DNA from: Spirochaetota bacterium
Lineage (GTDB): Bacteria > Spirochaetota > UBA4802 > JAKQUI01
DNA: 64,000 nucleotides
Assembly: GCA_029562645.1 (NCBI GenBank)
Contig: JAKQUI010000069.1
Coordinates: 186,001 to 250,000, forward strand
Direction: 5' to 3'
Of the stretch, positions 9,268 to 16,781 are shown one piece after another (positions within the stretch are counted from its first letter, which is position 1; every line of letters starts with the position of its first letter). Under the pieces are notes generated by a model. That model made no database searches. It was not told where the DNA came from and saw only the letters and a list, made by a program, of their open reading frames with translations. Both the position numbers and the translations under genes were made by a program.

Positions 9268-10338
9268 TTACGTCTGCATCTTCGACATGCGCTCGGCCGG
9301 ACTTACGATGTCGGTCACGCGCACGCCAAAGTTTTCGTCGATGACCACGACCTCGCCCTTCGCGATGAGCTTGCCGTTCACCAGGAGGTCCACCGGCTCG
9401 CCGGCCAGCTTGTCCAGCTCGATGATGGAACCCTCCCCCAATCCCAGGATGTCCTTCACGAGCTGGCGCGTGCGGCCCAGCTCCACCGTGAGCGTCATCG
9501 GCACGTCGAGCAGCAGCGATATATTGCCCGCGGCGCCCGACGGGATCCCCTCGCCCAGCGGCGGGAACTTCACCGGGCTGATGCCCACCTGCCCGGTCAT
9601 CATCTGCGGCTGGGACATTTGCTGTTGATACATCTGCTGCGTCGGCTGACCGCCCGAAATGGTCGATTTCGCCAGGTCGGAGGCCATCCCGAAATCGAGC
9701 AGGTGATAGAACTTCGAGCTTACGAGGTTCTCGATGGAGAGATTGTAGGTGATCTTGACGATCTGGTTTCCGGCGGGCAGCTGCACACCGGCGGCATTGT
9801 TCACGATGGAAAGCGCCGGCGGGCTGGTGTTGATGCCCCGCCCCATTCGGTCCGCAAACTGCGTGGCGCACGATGAAACGAGCTGGCTCACGAACTCCTG
9901 GATGGTGCTCTGATGCGCGTCGGTGAGCTCCGACGGCGGCGTCCCGGAATCGTCCCCCATCATGAGGGAGGAGATGACGCCCGCGTCCGCGTAGTTGAAA
10001 AGGATTACATTGCGACCGCTCACCGCGCCGCTGTAGTCCATGCTCACCTGGACGAACTGGCGGTTGAAATCGGCCTTCACGGCGTCGGGCGGCTTCACCT
10101 CGATGAGCGCGTTGGATATGGTGATGTTTTTGCCGCTCAGGTAGCCGGAGAGCGAGGGCGCCACCATGCGCATGGTGTTGTTGAACAGCTCGGCGAGCGA
10201 ATCGCGCTCGAGGGGTGACAGCGAGCCCCCGCCGCCGGCCGCTCCGAAGCTCGGCGTCGCCGACGGGGTCGAAAGCATGTCGTCCGCACCCTGTAATAGG
10301 GCATCTATTTCATCTTGCGACAGTGAGCCGTCACCCAT
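9268..10338 (-). CDS. fliY: FliY/FliN-type flagellar motor switch protein
   Basis: 356 residues in three parts. The N-terminus carries SQDEIDALLQGAD, the CheY-P-binding peptide shared by FliM and FliY. A middle CheC-like domain spans about 45-225. After a Gln/Met-rich linker (about 235-258), a C-terminal FliN (SpoA) domain holds LGRTRQLVKDILGLGEGS and DENFGVRVTDIV. It forms part of the C-ring that sets rotation direction. In the CheC-like part the usual S/D-x3-E-x2-N phosphatase signature reads S-TIQ-E-FV-S, so the Asn is missing and phosphatase activity is doubtful. No fliM precedes it, which is unusual; fliL ends 50 bases upstream. Confidence 0.92.
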   Translation of the reverse strand: MGDGSLSQDEIDALLQGADDMLSTPSATPSFGAAGGGGSLSPLERDSLAELFNNTMRMVAPSLSGYLSGKNITISNALIEVKPPDAVKADFNRQFVQVSMDYSGAVSGRNVILFNYADAGVISSLMMGDDSGTPPSELTDAHQSTIQEFVSQLVSSCATQFADRMGRGINTSPPALSIVNNAAGVQLPAGNQIVKITYNLSIENLVSSKFYHLLDFGMASDLAKSTISGGQPTQQMYQQQMSQPQMMTGQVGISPVKFPPLGEGIPSGAAGNISLLLDVPMTLTVELGRTRQLVKDILGLGEGSIIELDKLAGEPVDLLVNGKLIAKGEVVVIDENFGVRVTDIVSPAERMSKMQT

Positions 10339-10388
10339 GGTTTCCCCCAGATCGATAAATCAACCGCCCCAGCGCACCGGGACGACCA

Positions 10389-10931
10389 TCAATTCACGAT
10401 GAACTCCTTGTAGTAAATCTCCTTGATCTTGCCGTTGATGAGGACCACGTTGATGTGCGCCTTGATGTCCTCGGTGAGATTGATCATGCCCTCAACGGAA
10501 TTGATATCCTCGTAGCTCTTGCCGCGCAGAAGCACGTTGATGATGTGCTGCAGCTGGGGCGCACGCTCGGTGAGCTCGGTGGTGAGCTGCTGGTCGTTCT
10601 TGTCGTAGCCCAGCGCCAGCGCGATCTTCCCCATGTGCGGCTCCGCGTCCTTGGTCGTAAACGAGATCACCGGGATCTCATAGCGCGCGAGCGGCGCCGG
10701 CGGCGGCACGACAACGATGTCCTGCTCTTTGGCGTACCGGCGCTCCTGGACATAGGTGGACACGAGATACGAAATACCGAACACGATGAAGATGAGCAGG
10801 ATGCCCCCGGCCACGTACAACAGGATCTTGATGATCTTCGACGTGGTCGGGCTCTTCTGCCCTTCGCCTTCGCCGCGCGCCCCCGACTCCTCCTCGTCCT
10901 CTTCCACTAAGGGTTTTTCATCATCGCCCAT
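10389..10931 (-). CDS. fliL: FliL, stator-associated flagellar protein
   Basis: About 180 residues from the ATG at 10929-10931, which has GGGGAA upstream. An in-frame GTG four codons earlier is less well supported. An acidic cytoplasmic N-terminus of about 35 residues is followed by one membrane helix (about 40-62) and a periplasmic stomatin-like domain, ending in the family pattern INLTEDIKAHINVVLINGKIKEIYYKEFIVN-like (seen at the extreme C-terminus). FliL surrounds the stator and supports torque. It is the first gene after a 293-base AT-rich gap that contains a near-consensus promoter. Confidence 0.9.
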   Translation of the reverse strand: MGDDEKPLVEEDEEESGARGEGEGQKSPTTSKIIKILLYVAGGILLIFIVFGISYLVSTYVQERRYAKEQDIVVVPPPAPLARYEIPVISFTTKDAEPHMGKIALALGYDKNDQQLTTELTERAPQLQHIINVLLRGKSYEDINSVEGMINLTEDIKAHINVVLINGKIKEIYYKEFIVN

Positions 10932-11224
10932 GTGTTTCCCCACCGATTATACTTGTCCGCGCATTGCCGCACTCGCGACACCGGCATCACATGTGATACG
11001 AGCGCGGATCCGCCACGATCATCGGGTGCCGATTTTCGTTCCTGCTTATGTTATCGGCACCGCACAATGACAATTTTTACTACTATAATTTATTTCGTGC
11101 CGCTGACGAAAAAAACCCGTTAAAAACGACCTTCTGTGCACAGTTATGTGACATAATGATATATTAAAAATAAAGTGTCAATATATTTTTATATATTTTG
11201 TACACTTATATTGTTTTTCAATCA
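10932..11224. other. AT-rich intergenic region between flbD and fliL
   Basis: 293 bases with no gene that I can support. The part at about 11090-11220 is strikingly AT-rich compared with the high-GC surroundings. It contains a minus-strand promoter candidate (see the separate entry). Many spirochaetes carry motA and motB here, and fliM after fliL; none of these is present in this gap or next to fliL. Confidence 0.7.
11153..11181 (-). promoter_or_regulatory. Sigma-70-type promoter candidate for the fliL operon
   Basis: On the minus strand TTGACA (11181-11176) is followed after exactly 17 bases by CATTAT (11158-11153). The -35 is a perfect consensus and the spacing is ideal, in a very AT-rich tract. 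It lies about 220 bases upstream of the fliL start, so transcripts would have a long leader. It suggests that fliL to fliA can be transcribed independently of flbD by the housekeeping polymerase. Confidence 0.55.
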
Positions 11225-11428
11225 TCATTCATTTTTCCCGTGAACGGCGCGATAGAATCGCAGATTGTACTCCTCCACCATGGCGATCACATCGACGGCC
11301 GGTTCTTTCACGATATACTTCCGGTCGTTCATCATGGTAATCGTGGTATCCGGCCGCTCCTCGACCGTTTCGATGTGATTGGCGTTGAGGATGAATTCCT
11401 CGCCGTTGAGCCGGTGCACCCGTATCAT
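11225..11428 (-). CDS. flbD: FlbD, small flagellar protein
   Basis: 67 residues from an ATG at 11426-11428 with a GGAGG ribosome binding site. The frame stays open further upstream, but that extension is out-of-frame overlap with the preceding gene. The start MIRVHRLNGEEF and the segment IETVEERPDTTITM..KYIVKE are diagnostic for the FlbD family, found next to motAB or flgE in spirochaetes and Firmicutes. Its molecular role is unclear. It follows the DUF115 gene by 4 bases. The usual downstream partners motA and motB are missing. Confidence 0.93.
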   Translation of the reverse strand: MIRVHRLNGEEFILNANHIETVEERPDTTITMMNDRKYIVKEPAVDVIAMVEEYNLRFYRAVHGKNE

Positions 11429-11432
11429 CGTC

Positions 11433-12350
11433 CTACCTCCGTCGCGGCTTCCGATCGAAGCGCGCAAAATATTCTTTTGGCGCGAGCTTGATTGCGTGAC
11501 TCCCCGAGCACCCCGGATCGCTGCAATCGAAGATCGGCACCGCCTGTTTCGAAAACAGCTCCTCGAGCCACAGCTTGGCGGCAAGGAACTGGCTGTTCGT
11601 GCAATAGGCATCATTCCCCCGGAGGAGCGCATACTCCGCGGCGCGCCGGGCGGTCCGGAACTCCGCCGTCGGGAGCGGAAGCAACCGGTCGACCGCGCAG
11701 AGCGTCTCGTGAAACCGGACGGTCTCGGCGGCATAGTAGCGGCGTCGAAAGCCCAAATCGTTCCCGAAGAGGGCGAGTGACGCAATCCGGCACCCGAGCG
11801 CTAAAGCGACCGCCTGCGTGGTCACGAGGTTTCCCGTGGCGACGAAGCCGAGCTCCTCGCCCGCATCGCGCCAGAGCGGATCATACCGGTCGTTGTGGAT
11901 CATCCAATTGTAGAAGCTCACCCTCCCCCGCCAGCGGCGCAGGTTGACGCTGGACATGCACGAAAACGCCAGCAGGTGCATGCCTGTCGTATCGACGCCC
12001 GCGAAGAAGTCGACGGGCTTGGTTTCGCAGGAGATGACGAAGGCGGGGCGGATCCCGTTGCGCGCCAGCGGCCGGAGCGCCATGTCGGCCGCAATGACGC
12101 ACAGCTCTTGTCGATGGTGATACCTCCCGAGGGGCCCAAGCGCGCCCTCGAGCGACGGGCCTGCCCCGACGATCGCCACGTGCCGTCCCTCGATGAGGGG
12201 CACCACCGTGCGCAGCCCGCCATGCCTGCGTATGGCGTCCCGGTTGCGCGCGAGGTTCCGGCGAAACGCGCCCGCGCGCTCGTCGAGGATGCCCTCGTTG
12301 AGCGCCGCAAAGAGCGCGTCCCGATCGATCCCGCCGTCTGCGCGCATCAT
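11433..12350 (-). CDS. DUF115 (MptE/Maf-like) protein next to flbD
   Basis: 305 residues from an ATG at 12348-12350 that overlaps the upstream stop as ATGA. The N-terminal half carries the nucleotide-binding-like block HVAIVGAGPSLEGAL, typical of the DUF115 family, which includes archaeal 6-hydroxymethylpterin diphosphokinase MptE and the bacterial Maf motility accessory factors. Later blocks IAADMALRPL, FVISCE and LGFVATGNLVTTQAVALALG fit the same fold. Maf proteins transfer nonulosonic or similar sugars to flagellin. At about half the length of classical Maf, this protein contains only the central domain. Proximity to flbD favours a flagellin-modification role, but that is inference. Confidence 0.75.
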   Translation of the reverse strand: MMRADGGIDRDALFAALNEGILDERAGAFRRNLARNRDAIRRHGGLRTVVPLIEGRHVAIVGAGPSLEGALGPLGRYHHRQELCVIAADMALRPLARNGIRPAFVISCETKPVDFFAGVDTTGMHLLAFSCMSSVNLRRWRGRVSFYNWMIHNDRYDPLWRDAGEELGFVATGNLVTTQAVALALGCRIASLALFGNDLGFRRRYYAAETVRFHETLCAVDRLLPLPTAEFRTARRAAEYALLRGNDAYCTNSQFLAAKLWLEELFSKQAVPIFDCSDPGCSGSHAIKLAPKEYFARFDRKPRRR

Positions 12351-14485
12351 CGCGCGCCCTCCCCCGCCCGAAGCGCCTCGAGACGGACGAGCGACCATTT
12401 CGCGGCAAGGTGCCCGTTCCCTTTTCTGAGGATGGTGATCACGCCGCGGTCATCATCGCCCCCCACGAACATGCCGTAACTGTGTTTGCGATTGGACCCC
12501 TCGGCAACGGTGGAGGTTTTCCCCCAGTATGATCCGCTCGCGGCGGCGGCCTGCAAACGGCGCGCATTGGCGGAGCCGTCGGCAAGCGGCGTAACGTTGA
12601 TCGCGCTGCCGTATGGCCGAAGCGGCGTTCCGGCGGTGCCGTCGATCACTGTGCGCTGAAGCGCCCGGGCGATCATCGCGCGCCGCTCCGGGGGAATCGG
12701 CTGCCGCGCGGATTCGATGCCGCGGTCGTTCACGGGGCCCGCGGACAGGAGCCGCGCGAGCGCGACACAATCGCGGACCGAGAAGCGCATGCGCGCATCG
12801 AGCCCCGCCAGAAGCCGCGCAAACTCGCGCCGGTCGGCGACCGCCGGCACGCGCGCGCCGATCCCCGCGCGGGCGAACAGCGCATTCGAGAAGGCGGTAA
12901 ACCGCGCGGCATCGATGCGCCCGGCGAGCGAGGCGAAATAGATATTGCACGAACGCGAAAGCGCGGCGGCGCAGTCGAGATCGCCGTGTCCGGCGGGGTC
13001 GTGGCAGCGCTCGGGGAGGTCGCCGCCGTCTGTTTTCCCCGTGCAGACGAACCGGTGGCCCGCGAGCAGGTCCGGCCGCTCGGCGGCGCAATAGAGCGCC
13101 GCAAGGAGCTTGATGAACGAACCGGCCGCCATGGTTCGTTCGACGAATGCGGGATACGGAGCGGCGATGAGCGCTCCCGTCGAGAGCGAGAAGACCATCG
13201 TTGCCGCATACGGCGTGTCGTCAGATCCGCTTCGCTCGGCGCGCCACGCGATGTCGGGATAATAATGCTCGAGAATTTCGAATCGGTTATAGCCGAGCCG
13301 CGCCAGGGCGAGCGCGCCGCGCTGGCACAATCCCACGCCATGCCCCAGGCCATACCCGCTAAAGGCGAAGCCGGGAGCGCCCTGGACGTGAATTGGCTCG
13401 ATCGAATAGTTGTTGCTCTTGATAAAATTCCAGCCATGCACGCGATTGATGCGCAGGCGAAAGTCCTCCGGGGCAAGCCGAAGGTTCGCAGCATCGGTTC
13501 GGATGGAAATCGTCAGGTCGGATCGGTCATAGCTCAGTCGCACGGACCCCGGCGCGGGGTGCGATGTCTTCGGGAACATGAGCCGAACGATCTCGCGCGC
13601 GGGAAGCGCGCAGCGCCATGCGGAATCCGCGCTCCGGCAGAGGTACCGGTTTTCCTCCGCGATCCAATCCCGCAGCGGGGGCGCCGACGCCCGTCCCACC
13701 GTGAAGACCCGCGCGTCGAGCAGGACGCCCCCACAGCGCGCGTGAAAGAGCGGGGAATCGGCCATCCGGCCCGCGTCAATCGACCAGTCGCATTGGGCCG
13801 CATGGCCGGTTGATAGGAGCGGCCGCCCGCGATACACGTGACAATGCGTGAGGTCGCAGAAATCATATCCGGCGTGCGCTGCGCGCTTTTTCGCGTAATC
13901 ACAGCGGGCGGCGATCAGCATCTCAAGGGCGCGGACCGCCTCCGCCTCGAGCGCCGGAACCGGCCCGTATTCCGCCGCCGCGACGGAGCGGCAATAGTCG
14001 TCGCGCGACTCGCGTACGATCACCCGGATATCGCCGCCCGGCTCTCCTTCGATCGTAAGCGGAAATGGATAGCGGCGGGCCTCGCCGGGAAGCGCGCAAC
14101 TAAAGAGCCCTCCCCCGGGGTCGCGCACCGACACGGAAAACGAGCCGGCATACTCGCGCCCACGGTCCATGTCGGCAACGACCACCTGTCCGTCGCGCAC
14201 GGTCGCTCGCAGGAGACGAACGGCGTGCGGGTGCCCGCCCGCATCATACAGCACGGCCGACGAAGGAAGGATGAAATCGATCTGGCGCGTTTTACCCTCT
14301 CGGAGCAGGCGCGTCTGCTTGGAGAGGATGCGGACGGCGATCCGGTCCCGCCGGGGATGCGCATCCGGCACGGTTTCGGCGAAGAGGGCGTCAGGGCTCG
14401 TATCCGGCGAGCCCAGCATCATCATGATGAGAATGCCGCACACCGCCGAACGCCTGCCTGGTGTCGATAAGAACTGTTTCACCAT
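12347..14485 (-). CDS. SpoIID/LytB-domain protein fused to a penicillin-binding-protein transpeptidase-like domain
   Basis: 712 residues with an N-terminal hydrophobic signal (about 10-30), so probably periplasmic. The SpoIID part spans about 160-415: RDDYCRSVAAAEY with the candidate catalytic Glu172, DFCDLTHCHVYRG near 208-220, and the C-terminal signature GYGLGHGVGLCQRGA followed by ILEHYYPDI. SpoIID proteins are peptidoglycan lytic transglycosylases. From about 427 a second domain begins with the PBP-like ATMVFSLSTGALIA. It carries S456-F-I-K459 (SxxK), S512-C-N514 (SxN) and K656-T-S (KTG-like), in the right order and spacing for a transpeptidase. One gene thus seems to join glycan cleavage and peptide chemistry. 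It is translationally coupled to the DUF115 gene. Confidence 0.82.
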   Translation of the reverse strand: MVKQFLSTPGRRSAVCGILIMMMLGSPDTSPDALFAETVPDAHPRRDRIAVRILSKQTRLLREGKTRQIDFILPSSAVLYDAGGHPHAVRLLRATVRDGQVVVADMDRGREYAGSFSVSVRDPGGGLFSCALPGEARRYPFPLTIEGEPGGDIRVIVRESRDDYCRSVAAAEYGPVPALEAEAVRALEMLIAARCDYAKKRAAHAGYDFCDLTHCHVYRGRPLLSTGHAAQCDWSIDAGRMADSPLFHARCGGVLLDARVFTVGRASAPPLRDWIAEENRYLCRSADSAWRCALPAREIVRLMFPKTSHPAPGSVRLSYDRSDLTISIRTDAANLRLAPEDFRLRINRVHGWNFIKSNNYSIEPIHVQGAPGFAFSGYGLGHGVGLCQRGALALARLGYNRFEILEHYYPDIAWRAERSGSDDTPYAATMVFSLSTGALIAAPYPAFVERTMAAGSFIKLLAALYCAAERPDLLAGHRFVCTGKTDGGDLPERCHDPAGHGDLDCAAALSRSCNIYFASLAGRIDAARFTAFSNALFARAGIGARVPAVADRREFARLLAGLDARMRFSVRDCVALARLLSAGPVNDRGIESARQPIPPERRAMIARALQRTVIDGTAGTPLRPYGSAINVTPLADGSANARRLQAAAASGSYWGKTSTVAEGSNRKHSYGMFVGGDDDRGVITILRKGNGHLAAKWSLVRLEALRAGEGAR

Positions 14486-14613
14486 GATCCGCTACACCGT
14501 GTTACGGCGATCGTCAAGCACATTATGTCGCATGGATCGTATTCGGAATACCTCTTGACAGTGCGTCGAACGAACGGGAGGGTTGCGGGATTATACCACC
14601 AGGAGGAACAGGC

Positions 14614-15012
14614 ATGCTTCAAAAAATCGTCGTGTCGCTTGCGATCGCCCTTTTCGCGATCGCCGGCTGCACTACCAAGGCCGACCAACTCAAGGCGCTG
14701 TACACGCAATCAATCGCGGCCAACGAGACCTGCGCCGCAGCGCTCGAGAAAGCCGCAACACCGGAAGAGGTCGCCGCGGCGATCACCGCGTGGGGCGAGG
14801 AATCGGCGCGTATCGCCGCCGCGCAAAAGCAGTTGCAGAAGACCGACCCGGTGAAACCGGACGAGGAGCAGTTCAAAAAGATGATGGACGCAATGCAAAA
14901 GCAGGGGAAAGCGCTTGTGGCCACGCTGCAGAAAAAGGAATTCCTGAACAACAAAACCATCCTGGACGCATACGCAAAGGCCGCGCAAAAAGTCGCCGAC
15001 GCATCGAAATAA
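14614..15012 (+). CDS. Small predicted lipoprotein
   Basis: 132 residues on the plus strand, against the direction of its neighbours. The N-terminus MLQKIVVSLAIALFAIAGC is a lipoprotein signal peptide with acylated Cys19. The mature part is mostly charged helix (Lys, Glu, Ala, Gln) without Cys, suggesting a soluble helical periplasmic lipoprotein. The ribosome binding site AGGAGG is strong. I know no family for it. It is separated from the divergent SpoIID-fusion gene by 128 bases, which must hold both promoters. Confidence 0.8.
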   Translation: MLQKIVVSLAIALFAIAGCTTKADQLKALYTQSIAANETCAAALEKAATPEEVAAAITAWGEESARIAAAQKQLQKTDPVKPDEEQFKKMMDAMQKQGKALVATLQKKEFLNNKTILDAYAKAAQKVADASK

Positions 15013-15072
15013 TGTTTTTCACGGTTCGGTTGCAGGGAGCGGGCAATGCCCCGCCCCAACGACCGAACCGCA

Positions 15073-15585
15073 TCATTCCTCGTTCCCCGCCTTTTCCTTG
15101 AGGATAATGCGTTTCCCGCAGATGACCACATAGAACATGTCGTCGGTCTCCTCGAGGCGCTCGAGGATCTGAAATGACGGCGATTGATGGAACCGGGCCG
15201 GCATTCGTCCGTCGCACACATGGCAGTACAGGCAGTTGTCCCGATAGAACAGGGTGCTCGCGTCGAGCTCCTCCTCGGCGCCGTTGGTGAGGGTCAGCGT
15301 GATCGACTCGAAATTGCCAAATCCCTTGAAACGTACGCCGGTGACGAAGATCGGAACGTCCTCGACCGTGATCGGATAGGTGAAATCGGCGTAATGGATC
15401 ACGTAGGTCCCGTCCGCGGTCCGCGCAATCGAGCGGTTGAAGAAATCGACGATCCGCCGGTTGGCGAACGGCTCGCCATTGTGGGTCCACCGTCCCTCGC
15501 GGTCGATGCGTATCTCGTCGATCGCCTCGCCCGAGTCGATGAGCTCCTTGATAAAATCGGGAATCTCGGGGTATTCGTGTTCCAT
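15073..15585 (-). CDS. DUF1285-like protein
   Basis: 170 residues from the ATG at 15583-15585, which has GGAGGGCGAT immediately upstream. An open frame extends 15 codons further but has no ribosome binding site. The pattern IRIDREGRWTHNG, then RRIVDFFNR, TYVIHY and YPITVEDVPIFV matches the DUF1285 family, a two-lobed beta-rich fold of unknown function. The C-terminal third has CLYCHVC, a Cys-rich patch that could bind metal, which I do not recall as part of the family. It is the last gene after dgt (41 bases), so it may be cotranscribed with it. Confidence 0.7.
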   Translation of the reverse strand: MEHEYPEIPDFIKELIDSGEAIDEIRIDREGRWTHNGEPFANRRIVDFFNRSIARTADGTYVIHYADFTYPITVEDVPIFVTGVRFKGFGNFESITLTLTNGAEEELDASTLFYRDNCLYCHVCDGRMPARFHQSPSFQILERLEETDDMFYVVICGKRIILKEKAGNEE

Positions 15586-15626
15586 ATCGCCCTCCTGCAT
15601 GGCCCCATCGCCGGGGCCCGACGGCG

Positions 15627-16781
15627 TCACACCCGTATCATCGGGTCGGTGAGCTTCTGATGTTCCTCGAGGGCGTACCGGTCGGTCATGCCCGCGATGT
15701 AATCGGCGATGGTGAGCACGAGCCCGTCCGCGGGGACGCGCGCGAAATAATCGTCCGGGAGCGCGTTCGGGTGCTCGCGATACAGATTGAAGAGCTCGCG
15801 CACCACGCGCTGCGCCTTGATGGTCATGCGCACCACGCGGTAGTGCTGATACATGTTCTTTCGCAAAAACCGCTTCAGCTCGTCGCTCATCGCCGCGATC
15901 CCGGCGCTAAACCCCACCAGCTTGCGCGGCGCGCGCTTCACGTCATCGTAGGTCGCGACCCCGAGCTCGGCGATCGCCGCGAGCGTCGTCTGGATGAGAT
16001 CGGTCACCAGGATATTGATGATCGAGCGGATCATCCGGTTCACGACGAGCTTCTCGTCCTTCACGTCCCCCGCATACGGCAGGCCCGCGGCCAACCGCCA
16101 CAGTCCCAGGTCGTCCAGGCTCGCCGGGTCGATGAGCCCTGAGGAGATGCCGTCGTCCAGGTCGTGATTGTTGTAGGCGATCTCGTCGGCGAAATCGATG
16201 ATCTGCGCCTCGATCGAGGGCTGCTCCTCGGGGGCGTAGGTGGACACCTCCGGGTGGTCGTAATAACTCGAGTGCTTGATGATCCCCTCGCGCGTCTCCC
16301 AGGTTAGGTTGAGCCCGGAGAAACCGTGGTAGCGCTCCTCCAGCGTTTCGACGACGCGCAGGCTCTGGCGATTGTGCTCGAACCCGCCCGTGTCGCGCAA
16401 CAGCTCATTGAGCTCGCGCTCCCCCGCATGGCCGAAGGGCGTGTGCCCCAGGTCGTGCGCGAGGGCGATGCTCTCGGTAAGGTCCTCGTTGAGGCGTAGG
16501 GCGCGCGCGATGGAGCGCGAGATCTGCGCGACCTCGATGGTGTGGGTGAGGCGCGTCCGATAGTGGTCGCCCTCGTGGTTCACGAACACCTGCGTCTTGT
16601 ACTCGAGCCGGCGGAAGGCCCGCGAGTGGATGATGCGGTCGCGGTCGCGCTGGAACTCGGTGCGATAGGGATGGGACTCCTCGGCGTGACGCCGGCCGCG
16701 CGTATGCTTCGATTTCGCCGCATAGGGCGCGAGGATGTCGTCTTCGCGGTCCTGCAGAAACTCGCGTCCTGCCGGGATCAT
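15627..16781 (-). CDS. dgt: Deoxyguanosinetriphosphate triphosphohydrolase-like protein (HD superfamily)
   Basis: 384 residues. The HD-domain metal ligands are seen in RLTHTIEVAQ and ALAHDLGHTPFGHAGERELN, the signature of dNTP triphosphohydrolases. The N-terminal RTEFQRDRDRIIHSRAFRRLEYKTQVF is also typical. The enzyme removes triphosphate from dGTP and related dNTPs and so shapes nucleotide pools. The length fits the short (type 2) dGTPase group. Its ATG overlaps the end of the TPR gene as ATGA, which points to coupled translation. Confidence 0.94.
   Translation of the reverse strand: MIPAGREFLQDREDDILAPYAAKSKHTRGRRHAEESHPYRTEFQRDRDRIIHSRAFRRLEYKTQVFVNHEGDHYRTRLTHTIEVAQISRSIARALRLNEDLTESIALAHDLGHTPFGHAGERELNELLRDTGGFEHNRQSLRVVETLEERYHGFSGLNLTWETREGIIKHSSYYDHPEVSTYAPEEQPSIEAQIIDFADEIAYNNHDLDDGISSGLIDPASLDDLGLWRLAAGLPYAGDVKDEKLVVNRMIRSIINILVTDLIQTTLAAIAELGVATYDDVKRAPRKLVGFSAGIAAMSDELKRFLRKNMYQHYRVVRMTIKAQRVVRELFNLYREHPNALPDDYFARVPADGLVLTIADYIAGMTDRYALEEHQKLTDPMIRV

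Noticed and set aside
11429-11785. 186-residue form of FlbD
   Set aside because: The N-terminal 119 residues are Arg/Ser-rich out-of-frame overlap with the DUF115 gene. FlbD starts at the ATG with GGAGG at 11428.
15030-15060. Terminator hairpin after the small lipoprotein gene
   Set aside because: The GCGGGCAATGCCCCGC stretch pairs imperfectly, and no T-run follows.
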